From positions 2,666,001 to 2,730,000 of the forward strand of contig OX344753.2 of NCBI GenBank assembly GCA_947034885.2: DNA of 64,000 bases, written 5' to 3'. Each line of letters opens with the position of its first letter. The first letter of the stretch is position 1. Source of the stretch: Thuidium tamariscinum. Lineage: Eukaryota > Streptophyta > Bryopsida > Hypnales > Thuidiaceae. Both the position numbers and the translations under genes were made by a program. Positions 12,533 through 25,000 of this stretch are shown here, in pieces. The notes beneath the pieces are model-generated. The model ran no database searches. It was not told the DNA's origin and saw only the letters and a list, made by a program, of their open reading frames with translations.

Positions 12533-13084
12533 CTAGTACATATTTCATTATGAATTAGTTCATGATCATTCATCATTGCATTCATCTGTCAAAGGTCATG
12601 ACAAAATTCATGATACAATCATCAATCCTTTCATCTATCAATACATTTATCCATCCAAGACTATGACAAGGGTCTTTACAATTGAAACTTACCCCCTCAA
12701 GTACTAAGAGCCTACTTTGATTTTTTTTAGAAGTTGGTGACATGCTCTATTGAATTTGTAATTTGAAATTTTTGCATGAATTTTTTAGGATGGATGCTAA
12801 TCTATTGTGGATCTTTGTTTAAAGTTATTTTGATAAATATTTTATTTCATTTGATTGTATAAATTAATATGTGTACTCAAAACAATTGAACCATACCACT
12901 CCAAATACTAAGGTGAAAGGTATGAGAATTTTTGTATTGTTGTCAATAAAGTTTTCAAAAAAATATAAAGTCATTTCTTAACACAATTTTGAAGAATTCC
13001 AAATAGAAATAGAAACATATAATTTTTTTTATTAGATCATTCTCACTATAGGGATTTGTAATTCTCAAATCCTTGTTATAGTAA
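12533..13084. other. AT-rich intergenic DNA
   Basis: Repeated 'CATCATT/TCATCA' runs just after the fold-back element, then unremarkable AT-rich DNA. Nothing recognised. Confidence 0.45.
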
Positions 13085-13545
13085 CTAGCAAATTTGGTTA
13101 CTCCAAAATATTAGGTGGCTTTCTCTATCATTGACCAAAACTCTAACTTTTATTTATAAATTCAAGGTGGTCACTCTAACATTGACCAAAACTCTTATAC
13201 ATACGTACAATGTGCGATGGCCTTCCTAATTGGCCAAAACTATTATATATACCTCCAAATGCAAGATAGCCCCTCTTACGTTGTTCCAAACTCAAATAGA
13301 CCTTCCCAAATGCAAGGTGGCGTCCTCCATCATTGGCCAAAACTTTGAGATATGCCCTCAAATGTAGGATGGCCTCTCTAAGATTAGACAAAACTTTGGC
13401 ATACCCTCCTAATACAAAGTGGCTTCTTCTAGCACTGGCCAAAACTCAAACATCTTCCAAAACTAACCAAAACTTTCATTGATACTTCCAAATGTAGGAT
13501 GGCAATCTCTAGCATTGGCCAAAACCCTAACAAATATTGTTTTAA
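13085..13545 (+). repeat. Degenerate ~60-bp minisatellite, about 7 units
   Basis: The unit reads approximately TCCAAATGTAGGATGGC, then TCTCTAGCATTGGCCAAAAC, then a variable A/T-rich spacer. The GGCCAAAACT part recurs near 13180, 13230, 13342, 13390, 13436 and 13520. Because the unit is close to a multiple of three, the minus strand stays open over 13176-13442 and translates into ~20-residue repeats of the form HLAFGG.Y.SFGQ. I regard this as a repeat artefact rather than a gene. Confidence 0.65.
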
Positions 13546-13845
13546 GATAATAAGAACTTTTGAGAGTTAAAATTGATGGTCTCCAAGGTATTCCAAAATG
13601 AGATTTATTTTACAAGTTCCTTGGAGCCTATAGGAAAGAAAAAGGACAACTTACTCCTTTTGTCCCTAAATACTAGTCCTTTTGCAATAATGAAATTATT
13701 AAAGATTTGGCAACAACTTTTTAATGCATGTTATAATCAAATGATTCTTCTATGCATATGCAGTGTATCGTTTTAATTGTAATCAAGGATAGATCAAAAT
13801 ATTAGAAGTTGCAATAGATACAAAAACCACACATAAATAAGGATA

Positions 13846-14132
13846 TGGTGAATTTTGTTAAAATGGCAGTATTCCATATGCCATTTTTTAGACCGCATGG
13901 TTTGAACTAAAAATTGACATCTAAGATAGGTATAGATTTTTAAACATCTAGGACACGTATAGATTTCCAAAATCTATGACGTATTTAGATTTTAGACCAC
14001 ATCCTCTGAAACATTTGGATAAGTGTAGATTTCAAAAATCTATGACGGATTAAGATTTTAGACTGCATGGTTTGAATTGTAAATGTGTCAAACTAATGGA
14101 ATATTGTATTGCCATTTTAACAGAATTTGCCA
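13846..14132. mobile_element. MITE with ~35-bp terminal inverted repeats
   Basis: The left end TGGTGAATTTTGTTAAAATG is mirrored by the right end CATTTTAACAGAATTTGCCA. The similarity continues inward through GGCAGTATTCCAT and its inverted partner. The flanks carry GGATA on the left (13841-13845) and GGATA on the right (14134-14138), consistent with a 4-5 bp target duplication. The interior has a duplicated block, 'GTGTAGATTT..AAAATCTATGACG'. Non-coding; superfamily unclear. Confidence 0.7.
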
Positions 14133-14486
14133 TGGATAGGCTTTACAAAGGATAAAGACTTTGTATACAACTACTTTACCCTCTATATCACGTATTTAAG
14201 TCTATCTAAGAACAATTTGAAATATAGTATATTTAATATATTAAAAAAAATTCAATACCTTTTAGTTTTCAACCTAATCAATTACAAATTGCTATAAAAA
14301 AACATCAATTTTTTAATGTCTTTTAATCTTTGACCTGGTCAACTTCAATTTGTTATTAAGAAAAGCCAAAATATAGAATCTTTTAAAATTTGTAAAGCAA
14401 GTAATAAACTATGGAGTATATTTTTTTGTGCTTCATCTCATTTGTCTAGTTGAGAATGTTAATCTTTGCCTGTGAAAGAGACTACA

Positions 14487-14778
14487 ATAGATAAGATTTG
14501 AAGCCTTGGAAGGGCCATTTTGAATTTGTTCCCAAAATAGTTCCTGAAATTGTTGGCCACTATTAGGCCAACAATTTTTTTTTAAATTTAAAAAAAAAAA
14601 TTGGTCCTAAAATGCAAAAAATAATCCAAATTTTTTTTTTTTTTCAAAATTCTTTTAATGACGCAGCATAGTCTTGACCCCATCAACTTCTAATGTTTCC
14701 GCATTCCCCACAACAATTACCGTGTTCTCATAGTTTGATAACTCGTAGTCTTCTAGAAGCCTCAAATCTCATCTAATG
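14487..14778 (-). repeat. MITE family B copy
   Basis: The right end TCAAATCTCATCTAATG matches, inverted, the GATAAGATTTGAAGCC left end. The interior shows the family B order (long A/T core, GACGCAGCATAGTC block, TTCCGCATTCCCCACAAC block, AACTCGTAGTCTTCTAGAAG). Diverged from the other copies. Confidence 0.5.
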
Positions 14779-15480
14779 TATATCGTCATTCCTAAATTTC
14801 AAACTCATTTGTGTTTGGGTAGTTAAATTTTTTTTGACAGGTTCTAAGAGATTTGACAAGCAATATGGAAGATTAACTAATATTTATTTAAAAAAACCAT
14901 AAGTTTTTACTCTTGATGAATTTTTTTACCAACTATGGGTGTGGAGTTTTCCCACTTAGAATGGTACTAGGATTTATGCACTTCGTAAAAATATTTAGGA
15001 AGAGTAAAAACTTATAGCATTTCTAAAGGAGTTAGTATGGGAAACGCTATTTATCATCATTAGTGTACTGGAAACTCTTATTCTTCTCTGAAAAAGGTAA
15101 ATGTTTTGTGACAATAACTTCTACAAATTCACACAGAATGGAATCTAACGACAGGGAATCCTAATCTGGAATCTGAAGTTGTTAGATGCACCAAATGCAT
15201 CTTTAGACAGTTGACTTCGGACGAATTACAAATTTCTAGACTAAGAATTGATTTTTCTATATTTCTGAAGATAAATGAAGTGGGGAATATCATTGCAATT
15301 TAACACCAGGAATTGATTTCAAAACTTTAGCCTGTATGATCCTGATTTACAATAATTGACCTAATAGACTGACGACCAAGTTCAGCAATCAGTGTGAACC
15401 CGGACTCCAAATTTAGAAAATCTGGAGTAAACTGACAATCTTCAACCCACTTGGAACACATGCATTAGACAATTACAAGC
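14779..15480. other. Intergenic DNA, nothing recognised
   Basis: AT-rich, becoming less so towards the DUF3511 gene. No ORF, repeat boundary or RNA gene recognised. Confidence 0.45.
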
Positions 15481-16416
15481 ATCGAACCCATCGAATATTT
15501 CGAAGAAACAATGACGGAAGGTGTCATGGCAGGGCGCGTTTTCACAATCTCAGAAAGGCTTTTTTTCTGTGGGAGGAATGAATGCTGCTGAGCATAGAAT
15601 GGTCTACAGTAAGAGTAGCTGTAGCTCTACTACCAGTCCTACTGACACCTTTGACTATACAATAATTGGTCATCAGAGCTTATTCAAAAGACCCAAACAA
15701 ACCCAGTGAACTTCTTTCTCACAAAAATCCAAACCGGAGTCGGACAGGATTTACTGAGGCGTTTCAATCATCTCATCTCTCTACATCTTCCATGAGGAGA
15801 GCAAGCACGAACCATTGCAACAAGTCCGATCACAATTGAATCTATTGAAATGCTCTGTTACATGTACAGACCATCGCATGTAGAAACTTCAAATGATAAT
15901 ATCAACATCACCCTAATTCACAAAGAGTACTCAGGCAGCGGCAAACCTCGCTACCAAAGGCCGTCCTCGCTTGCTTCTACAACACCGACAGCACAACACA
16001 GACAGTTGATAATTAAATTCCCAATTCCTGCTTACTGCTACATCAAATTCAGTGACGACTTCTGGCATGGTCTATATCTATTTATCTATTTAATGAACTA
16101 AAGACCAGGGCAGTTGATGGCACTGAAGGGATCAAACTACGGGACCAAGCACTTTTGTTACGCAGATTTTCTCTCGTTCTTGGACCGGTCTGATATCTCC
16201 TTGACGGGCAGTAATCTCCTGTACAACCAACCACGACTAAACTCCAATACAGCCATCCCCGTCGCTATCCCCACGCGAAGAAATGGCCAACGAACTTACA
16301 CGCTATTCACAAAATCCTCATGATCGAGTCACAGTTGAAAACCCCTTTCACACGCAGGCTTCGGAGGTGACACCAGAGACGAACAAGCTCAGCAAGAGCA
16401 GCAATTCGAGAGAAGC
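15481..16416 (-). other. Probable 3' UTR / downstream region of the DUF3511 gene
   Basis: On the minus strand this follows the stop of the DUF3511 reading frame. GC content is intermediate and declines away from the gene. Frames open on the plus strand (15521-15709, 15850-16101, 16114-16323) are short, unrelated to known families and lie in a likely untranslated region. The transcript end is not placed. Confidence 0.35.
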
Positions 16417-16662
16417 TCACCACACGCCATAGCGCACCGCGATGTACTTGGCTTTCAGCCAGCGGAAGCTATTCCGCATCGACTGCTTCGCCTTCCCCTC
16501 CATGGACACTAGCTTATACTTGGCCACGCGTTTCCTCCGTTTCGTCTCCGGATCAGTGAACCACGAAGTCGTGGAGCGCGACACCGCCTTCGGTTTAGGG
16601 ATGGAGTAGTTGGCCACGTTCTTGGCGTGGAACTGGTCGGCAGGGCCCCGGTCAATCCCCAT
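16417..16662 (-). CDS. DUF3511 family protein, 81 aa
   Basis: Minus-strand frame from the ATG at 16662 to the stop at 16417. The conserved C-terminal half (about residues 33-81) reads WFTDPETKRRKRVAKYK, then LVSMEGKAKQSMRNSFRWLK, then AKYIAVRYGVW. This is the basic core of plant-specific DUF3511 proteins: a KRRKRVA.YK block, EGK.K.S.R.SFRW.K, and an aromatic 'YG.W' C-terminus. The family's molecular role is unknown. The basic, Trp-rich short protein suggests nucleic-acid or membrane-surface contact, but that is inference. The length is at the short end for the family. The frame stays open 24 bp upstream of the chosen ATG but offers no ATG. An upstream exon cannot be excluded. Confidence 0.8.
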   Translation of the reverse strand: MGIDRGPADQFHAKNVANYSIPKPKAVSRSTTSWFTDPETKRRKRVAKYKLVSMEGKAKQSMRNSFRWLKAKYIAVRYGVW

Positions 16663-17220
16663 CGCCCCCACAAAACCCACAAGCAAGAATCCCCGAGATT
16701 CTCACCTCATCGGTAACTCCCAACCAACCATGCCCCCAAATGGGCCTAAGGCAGACAGAACTGGTAACGTGAGAGCCAGCAATCGCATACAGAGCTGCAA
16801 GACATTTAAGTTAGGGCAGAGAGAGAGACAGCAGCCGAAGAAGAAGAAGAAGATAGGAATAGAATATGAGAAGCGCAAAGGAGCGAAAGGAGCGAAAGGA
16901 GCCTAGGTTCTAGAATCTAAGTTCGAAAGGCAAGGCAAGTGCAGGGGAAGGAAAGGGGATAGCGCACGAGAGGAGACCGGGCTGGGTGGAGACAACCCGA
17001 CGCGACCCGACCTGGCCCGGCCCGGCCCGACCTGGAGGAAAATGGAGGTACCGAGGGGCTTGCGCCGGAAAGAAGCGTGCATTGTTCTGCCCTGCAGGCA
17101 CCTTCCTTCTCATGTTCCTAAGAGATTGCCTTATCAGCCAGTCTTTCCGTGCAATTACTGTAGGCCACACTGGAAACGATCCCACTTGGAATGTTCACAA
17201 GTACACTGATTTTTTCAAGT
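16663..17220 (-). promoter_or_regulatory. GC-rich leader/promoter region of the DUF3511 gene
   Basis: On the minus strand this precedes the ATG. It contains CTT-rich tracts (complement of the GAAGAAGAAGAAGA run at about 16836) typical of plant 5' leaders. A CCGGGC-type cluster at about 17000-17035 and a local GC peak follow. The block ends sharply at about 17220, where AT-rich DNA resumes. The overlapping open frames on both strands have no family signature. Confidence 0.4.
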
Positions 17221-17486
17221 AATGACATTTAGTGTCACCTTCATAAAATTAGTATGAATAAACTGTAACCTTGTATTCTTCAGAAGTTTTTCTTACCAAC
17301 AACTATGGTCTTCTTGAAAAGTATTGGTACACCTAAATAGTTTGTTTAATTGAGTTATTCATAAAATACCCTAAACTAGGGTTTAAACCCATGAGTTTTG
17401 TGAAAAGCCGGTTGAGTTAAAAAAAGTCGAAATAAAAGTGGGTATGAAACTTATTTTTCCATCAAAATGGTGCCTAAAAAAGTTTG

Positions 17487-17594
17487 GTCCCCACTTTTGA
17501 AATTGAGTGACATAAGTATCTTGCAAAAAAGTTTGACGCTTCAACTATAGTTGCATTTTCAACTTCAAAAAAAGTCATGTCCAAAGTGGGGGGG
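17487..17594. repeat. Small inverted-repeat element
   Basis: GGTCCCCACTTTTG and CAAAGTGGGGGGGAC face each other about 80 bp apart. The termini are short and no target duplication was identified. Confidence 0.35.
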
Positions 17595-17960
17595 ACTTTA
17601 CAAATAACTCAAATAAGAATGAATAATTTAATGGTATAAAAATTAGGCTAGATTTAGATTAGGGTACAAATTCAGGTTTAGGAAACGACATAATCAATAG
17701 CATTGCTTTCAACCATTGGAGTCCAAGCTCTCTACCAATAGGATTGTTTGGAATTTTGAGTTGTTTGGTTCTAGATCCTAATCTAAAGTTGACCTTTAGT
17801 ATGATGAATTTAACAATGCCACTTTTGCACACCATAAAATGTTAGAATGCCACCACTTTAAGTAATGTTGAATTGTATGCCCTTGTCAAAAATCAATTTA
17901 AACAATACTAAGTAACAATTTCAATGTAATATTAATATCTATGATTCTAGTACATATTCA

Positions 17961-18178
17961 TTAACCCTTGAAGGACAATGCAAACAATCAGTGGCCAATG
18001 GATGGCAAAGAATCTTTCTTTGTAGGATAGAAGTGCAACTATTCATCCTTATTATTAGGGCTGGAAAGGAGAGGTTTTCTACAGTACTTTGACTTCCAAT
18101 GAGTATATTTGGCTTATTCAAAGTAGATGATGTCATACAGTATCAAAATGCATGATTTCTACGGCCATCAATCCACCC
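17961..18178 (+). mobile_element. TTAA-type MITE, subfamily C, degraded copy
   Basis: Starts with TTAACCCTTGAAGGAC. The middle shares a long match with the copies at 21734 and 26971: GAATCTTTCT...AGAAGTGCAACTATTCATC, then TAGGGCTGGAAAGG, then CTTTGACTTCCAATGAG. The right terminus is mutated (ATCAATCCACCCC). Confidence 0.55.
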
Positions 18179-19984
18179 CTTCAAGAATTAAGACTTAAGA
18201 GTAATATCTTAAAACATTTTAAATCAATTAGTATAGGTCACATTAAATATTAAATATCATTATTATTGTAATTTGGAATCAAATTTTATTTTAATGTAAT
18301 ATTTTACTTCTTTACAAATTATAGATACATTCCAATAACATTTTTATTTACCCATTTATTTCATAGATAGTGTGAATGTGCATTAGTGATGACCATGTTT
18401 AAAATAGCAAGTGAAGTTTAACATTGCTCAGTGAAATTGAATACATTGGTAAACTTGCTTCTAAGTATGTCATGCATTTTCATCTAGTGTTGGAAAATTT
18501 GTGCTACACACATTAATAGAACAAAATTATGTACTCATGTTGATTTAATTAGAACAACTTTGAATGATAGCACTAGCTCGAACTAATTTGAGAATTAACA
18601 AAAATCCAACTAAAAATTGTCTAAATAAAAATTTGATTATAATTCATATAATTGAGTTGTCTAAGTTGTTGTCAAAAGGAGATTCTCTACTTTTGTTACT
18701 GTAGATATTTAAGGCCCCAACTCAATAAAATATGAATTTTAATGTATTAAAAATAGATATATCAAAAACTATTGCTTAGATTCCATAAATACAATTCATA
18801 CATTTTTGTGAGAATTTCTAACAATTGATTTACGAAATGGATATTATTGGGTGTAGTTACTTTAGTGCATTTTACAATAATAATTCTAATGTGTGTATTA
18901 GTTTTAGAATTTGTAAGGTACACTAACATGGTAGTTTGTAGTATTTTGAATATAATATGTATAATGTGTTCTACTGATTGTTTTAATGATATTCCAAATA
19001 ATATCATTACTATTCAACTTGCATCTATTTTCACATAAATGTTATCTAAGCTTTACTCAAATGGTTTCACTAATTAGACCAAACCAAAATTTTAATATCT
19101 GCACATGCATTTCATGTTGGGTGATTCCATCCTATTTGAAAAAACCTGAAATTTTAAAAATAATGTACCATGAAAGTGAAAAGTTCCTATGAAGAATCCA
19201 AAATGTTAAAGACAATAGTTTGGACCCTAAAGACTTTATGGTTAAAAATCATCCATTGCCTTCATTGTCAAAAATAAATTTTTTCTCTTAAAAAAATGCC
19301 AATTTTCTTCATAACATTTTAAAAAGTGAATTAAAGTGTATTTTTATGTATACTCATGTATGTGATTGAATTTGAAATTTATATATAAATCATGCTTTTA
19401 GTTTACATGATAAACAGAATTGATGACTATTCATGATGTAGATAAAAATGACGGGACCATGTTAAGTTTATTATTATTATATTGTCATTGATTGATTTTT
19501 GAACCATTTTTTGGAAAAGTAGTAATGAAGCTCAAAGAGATAGTTGAATGAATCAATTGTTCTATCACTTTGCTAATAATTAGGGCCTTCTACCATGCTT
19601 TATGGATGGATAAAGAAGCACTTGAAGACAGAAAGAGCTTCACTAATTACCTTGTTGGAGAGGATGAATGGAAAAGCAAGATTTCATGATTCACAAAAAT
19701 CATTGAGCAAAACCTTTAATTAAATCTGAAAAAATCAATATGTGTGGAATTCTTGGTGGATCCCAACCCATCCACTGGGTCTATATGAACATACAATTGC
19801 TCACTTGGATCCTATAGCTTTCTCTATGAACTTTAGGGATATGATCAGAGAATCTAGCTACAACTTCTTAGTTATGATTCATTTAAATGGAATTTTAATC
19901 AACATTTCTAAAGTTGACATTCAAATTGAAATTTATGATGTATGATTCTTAATGATGGTGTCCTTTGCATATCAAATATTTTGA
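18179..19984. other. AT-rich intergenic DNA, nothing recognised
   Basis: No gene, RNA or repeat boundary recognised. Short open frames (18762-19007 and others) are of background composition. Confidence 0.5.
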
Positions 19985-20085
19985 ACATGGATATGTATGG
20001 TTTTCAAAGATTCTATACCTACCTACAAACTAAAACTGCATAACTTTCATCTCAATAATTATAGTAGAGTGATTCAAAGTTTCTC

Positions 20086-20134
<49 letters not shown>

Positions 20135-20406
20135 TAATCAATTTCAATTTTTATTTTTTCAAAAAGTGATCTTCCAAAAAGTTTTTTGAGTTGCTTGGGC
20201 TACCCAAAGATCTAAAAAAATCACATATTGTGCAATAACTTTTTAACCACGTAGTCAAAAGCTATCAAAACTGTTGAGCCTTAAAGCTACTCCTTAGGTA
20301 CATGTTATGTCAAATTTTCAAAGAAAAAAAATAAAGTTCCATTTGTAATGAGCTGCCTACAATCTCTACATTACCAAAAAATGCATCTTGATCTTTTAGG
20401 GATCAA
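19985..20406 (-). mobile_element. Truncated TTAA-type element, subfamily A
   Basis: Matches 58840-59219: CTACAAACTAAAACT..ATAA, CTTTCATCTCAATAAT, GGGCTACCCA, AACTTTTTAACCAC, TAAAGCTACTCCTTAGG. The right terminus TTTTAGGGATCAA corresponds to the CTTTAGG..TTAA end with the TTAA mutated. The other half is missing. It contains the (TA)n(CA)n microsatellite at 20091-20134. Confidence 0.65.
20091..20134. repeat. (TA)n(CA)n compound microsatellite
   Basis: Uninterrupted TA dinucleotides followed by CA dinucleotides, inserted into the subfamily A element copy. Confidence 0.9.
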
Positions 20407-20899
20407 CCCCTCAAGGCCCAACGACTTTTTGATGATGAAGGTTTTCAATGAATTGTGCCACTTTGATATTTTTTTGCACATAGATGTGCTTGAATTTTTT
20501 AATTTTAAGCATACAAAAGTGCAGACTATTTTATCTTATATACATGAAATCAATTGTAGAAAATTTTGATGATTAGATTTTTAGATTATAACAATTGTAA
20601 ATGATCAAATTCATTGGCAAAAGGTGAAAATTTTGAAGAAAAAACTTCATAAGAAGATGAAAAATGCTTTGTTATCCCCCAAAAAAGTCCCTCAAATTTG
20701 TATAAATTTTTAAACAGAAGGAGTTTAAAGCCAAAATTGACTAAATTGGATCCTAATTTTTTCTTAAATTGGATATTTTTAAAATTTTAAAATTTAACAA
20801 TTGTTATTATTGTCATATTTTTTTAAAAATCTTTAGAAAAAAATGGAATCATTCTAATTATCTATGTTCTTAATTACATTAGATCGAACTTTTTATTTT

Positions 20900-21260
20900 T
20901 TAAATTGCTAGAAATAAAAATTTGAAAAAAAATTCTTCAAATCTTGTTTGTTTGTAAAGAATAAAGATTAAAATTCTCCAAGAAAATATGTTTTTCCATC
21001 TCTACTACTCCTTTCATTGAAAAAACATTATATTTTCTCCCTTTTTCTATTAGACTACATTTTCTAAATAAAAATTTAAATACTTTCCAAGTCAAATTTT
21101 GAAAATCAAACAATGCAACAAGTATGTAAACTTGTTATTCTACAAGATCCTAGTTTACAGAATATTGAGATTCATTTCACCCTACCAAGAATTTGCCATT
21201 GAAAATTTGTAGAGGACATTATGTCACCTTGGTCCTTGAGGGGCTAAGAAGGTTCAAAGT
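20900..21260 (+). repeat. Dispersed repeat family E, copy 1
   Basis: Aligns with 31340-31700 in the same orientation: TTTTTCCATCTCTACTACTC, CCTTTTTCTATTAGA.TACAT, ACAAGATCCTAGTTTACA, AATTTGCC.TTGAAAATTT, CATCTTG/CACCTTG.TCCTT. No termini resolved; non-coding. Confidence 0.55.
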
Positions 21261-21733
21261 CAAAAAAATCTACTCTTGCAATGTGCTAAAAAAATATCTT
21301 GTTTTCACTTTGAATGCAAATATCTTGCAATCTGTGCAACCAAAATTTTTGAAATTTATTCTACACATTTCTTATGCTAATTATGTATAAGATCCTATGG
21401 TTTAATGTCTAAGAATAATAATTTATAAGTTTTTTACTCTTTACAATAGAAATGGTAGTTTTCAGTGTTTTTTGGCAAGAAAATGCTTTAATCTTTTAAG
21501 AATTAGCATGTCCTATAACTTATCCATTTTAGTCAATATGATAAAAAATGGATTGAAAAAATGTTTTTAAAATTTAACCAAAATCCCTTCATATTTATCT
21601 TTTAAAAAATTACAGAATAATAGGTGGTCAAAAATGAAAGAAAATAAATTAAAATGCTAATAAGTCTTATAAAAGAACCCTTCAAATTGTTAATTCCAAT
21701 GGTGAGAATGTTCTAGTCTACAATCAATATTGT

Positions 21734-21982
21734 TTAACCTTGTAACATTGTTGCAAACACCAAGTGTCCAATGGATGATAGAGAATTCTAGCATCTAAGA
21801 CAGAAATGCAGAAATGCAGAAATGCAATTGTTCATCATTGGAATTTTGTCCAAATACTAGGGGAGGTGACGAATAATAATTTGATCTCCAATAAATACTT
21901 TTGAATTGTTTACAATAGATGATTCACATTGTTACAAAAAAAGATGATTTCCATGGAAACTAGCTCATCGCTCTAGGGTTAA
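21734..21982 (+). mobile_element. TTAA-type MITE, subfamily C
   Basis: The left end is TTAACCTTGTAACATTG and the right end CGCTCTAGGGTTAA, so TTAA closes both sides. The interior matches the copies at 17961 and 26971 (ATAGAGAATTCTAGC, GACAGAAATGCAG, GATTTCCATGG.AACTAGCTC). It contains a small triplication of AGAAATGC at about 21803-21825. Non-coding. Confidence 0.65.
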
Positions 21983-22019
21983 TTTTGTTAACTACTATTT
22001 TCAAAATTTTCAAAATTGA

Positions 22020-22380
22020 GTTATGGACAAACTACCAACCATTACAATCTTAACTTAATCGTTTTAACGACTGAAGGTCCAATTGGAAACCTGTTTCAGA
22101 TTTCACCCAGTGACATTAACTTGCCATGCCGACTCACTAAGTTAATGGTTAGTTCAGTAAGAGAAGAAGCATATGCTACGTGTCAAGTTCTGGTGAAGCC
22201 ACATCGTTCATTACACTTATGGCATAACAAGGTTGACTGGTTGAGTATTTCCGAGAAGTGTCTTGAAAAGCATCATTGGGGGACTAATTAGGCAGTGCCA
22301 AGTGTTGCTATATGATTGGCTTGCAGACATGAAAAATGGCGCTAGCCCCAGTTCCACTTCAAACAGAAACAAGGTCACAC
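22020..22380. repeat. Probable transposon-derived segment
   Basis: This block of intermediate GC carries TTTTAACGACTGAAGGTCC followed by AATTGGAAACC, CAGTGACATTAAC and ACGTGTCAAGT. Such phrases are common near the ends of plant transposons and LTRs. The 91-codon frame through it has no family match. Class not determined. Confidence 0.3.
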
Positions 22381-24473
22381 ATTATTTAAAAATAAATAAA
22401 TAGTTGATTTTCATTTGAAACAAAATTCATTAAAAAAACACTCATTTTCATTCTTACTAAAGTTGTTAGGTAGAAAGTAGGAATGAAATAAAAGATAAAA
22501 AATAAATTATTAATAGTTCTAAGATGGAATTGAAACACAATAAATAATCTCAAGTAGATGGTGAGATTGTTCTGACTACCAACAAAATTGTTCTGAGCCG
22601 TGTAGAACTTTTTTTCCTTAGGAAATTGTGAAAACTAAGTTTAGAAATGAATCCTACTAGTTATTCCCCTAAAACAAAATTCCCCACGACTTTCTCATCT
22701 ATTTGGTTCAAACAAAGCTTTGATTAGTTTTGATTAGCTAATGAATTTTCCTATCTTAAAAAAATTCAAAATGTTGGCTGAAAATTGAGATCATCAAAAA
22801 ATGTCAAAACCTTCAAAAAGTGCCTTGAGGAGACTTTTAGTCTTTAATATAATTGCTTTCTAAAACCAACTACTTTAGATTCTTGCCTAAAATGTACTCT
22901 TAGTATTCATAAGATCGAATTTGTAATAGGTTTCAAAAACACCTATTTTCATAACTTTGAAGATTCATAAATTATTCATACAGTGTTTGAAAAATTCATT
23001 CTATGAAAATCAAGAACCTCCTCATGACTACCAACAAGACTACACAAAAATTTCAATATAATAATGAAAACCATGGTTATTGGTGCAATTTTAGGTGTAG
23101 TTGCTATAGAGGTTAAAAGTTATTAATCCTTTATTGCCTTTAATGCCACAAAGCACTACAACTATCTAGTGGATGACTTTGATTGGCTTTGGTAACCACA
23201 TGTTTAACAATTTTCATCTAATAGTTTTTTTCTTGATAAGGATTCAAGCTCTATGACAAGAATGAATACCCCACCTCATTCAAGTTTTTTCCATTTATTC
23301 CAAAGTAAGAGATTTGAAGTAAGTGGTCCATGTGTATTACAAGAGACTTGTAGGGCAAGCTTGCATGTGGAAATTTTGGTGTGTAGGCTGGCATACAAAA
23401 TTTTCAATGATTCTTTTCTCTCTTCTATTCTCCTATTCTAAGTCATTGTTCAAGTACCATTCAACAACAAAAATAGTGTTTTGCAACCATCATCAACATA
23501 GACTATTCTTCTCTTCCCTATTTGCACTATAAATTATTTTCTATATGTCTTATTGCTCTACTAATCATCCATCAAACTTGAATTTTTTACAACTTTAAAA
23601 GACATGATTCTACTAGACAATAACATCAAAGAATGAGGGTAGAAACTTGTCAATGTAGTTCGAGATATAATTTTTGGATCCAAAACATCATGGAAGTAGA
23701 TGACACTTTTGGTCATTGCAAGCTTTGAATTTCCCGCAATTTTGGATTTTGTTCCAAGTTTTGTCTTGTTTATAGATAAATGCCAAGTCAATTTAGTCAC
23801 TTTGAACTCATATACACATTGACCAGTGAAGAAGCAAACACTAAAATGGATTTAAATATGGTTTATACATCAATACATTGACATACACCAAAATGGATAA
23901 TGGATTTGGGTATTGTTCATATATACATGAATACAATGGGCATTGAAATAATATACACCATGGTGAAACAATATAGTATTAAGAATGCATAGATAAGTGC
24001 AAAGTTGATTCAATCATTGAAGCATTTTGGAGTGATTCATTTGCCAAATTTTGCATTGGAAAGCATGTTTTACCAACACCTCAATAATTTTGTCTTTGTG
24101 TGCTTTTGATGTTGTTTATTTTCATTTTCCAATGTCTAAATGTGAGATTTCTTATATCTATTCAACATCACTTTTGAATACACTTCCAATGATTGAAATT
24201 TCAAGTTCTTCTTGTAAAGTATAATTAAGATGGTGATAAATTTGGTGGGCATGTTTTTAGATTGCATTAAGGATGTCTTGACTTCTTTTACTAATTTACC
24301 ACATACAAATGGTTTATTTTTTTTACAAATGAAATAGAATTTCATTACCATTTGTGAAAGTTTGATTGAGCACTTAGGTTCTGAAATTGATATTCCACAT
24401 ACGAGTCTTAACTCCAAAATGACAAAGAGGACAGAAAATGTCCTCACAGAATTTCAAGTCCAATTCAAAGTGC
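22381..24473. other. AT-rich intergenic DNA, nothing recognised
   Basis: No gene recognised. The minus-strand frames at 23561-23800 and 24136-24447 are AT-rich background. Confidence 0.45.
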
Positions 24474-25000
24474 CGTAACTTTTGCATCCAAGGTCCAAAT
24501 TCAAAGAAACTTGTTGGAAAAGTTGCGCAATATTTTTTAGTTTGTATGGTAAAATTTTCAAATCAATCCAAGTTATAATGAAATTTTGGTGGCCAATCAA
24601 AATTTAGAGCTCAATTTGATTTCATCAAACTGCATTTTAGGGTTGCAACTTTGGGGGCTTGTATCTACTTCATCTAATGTTTTTTTTCAGTAAAATTTGA
24701 TGGGTTTTATTCCCCTTGAAGTCTACTTATTGTGATAAAATTTTTATATCAATCCAAGTTGTTTTGAATGTTTTGGAGCGATTCAAAGTTCAACATCTTG
24801 GCATTTTGAAACTATAGTGAACTGCAAGGACTTATATCTTTTTCATAAAGAGTCGATTTTCAAAAAAAATTCCTAGGAAAGTTGCGCATACTAGTCTAGT
24901 ATGTGTGACTAATATTTCAAGTCAATCCAAGAAGAAATGAATGACTAAAGAGCATTTTAGTAGAAGGACGTTTAGGCTTAGATATGTTTTTTCCCAACTT
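24474..25000 (+). repeat. Three degenerate ~175-bp tandem units
   Basis: Each unit contains AAAGTTGCGCA or its remnant, then AATTTT..AA/ATCAATCCAAGTT (24555, 24754, 24914). Units begin at about 24474, 24657 and 24832 (AACTTTTGCATCC / CTTGTATCTACTTCATC / CTTATATCTTTTTCAT). The 'cttg-atctacttcatc' phrase also occurs inside TTAA subfamily A elements, which suggests an evolutionary link. Confidence 0.5.

Noticed and set aside
13176-13442. 88-codon minus-strand frame as a repeat protein gene
   Set aside because: It is created by a ~60-bp minisatellite and has no ATG context or homology.
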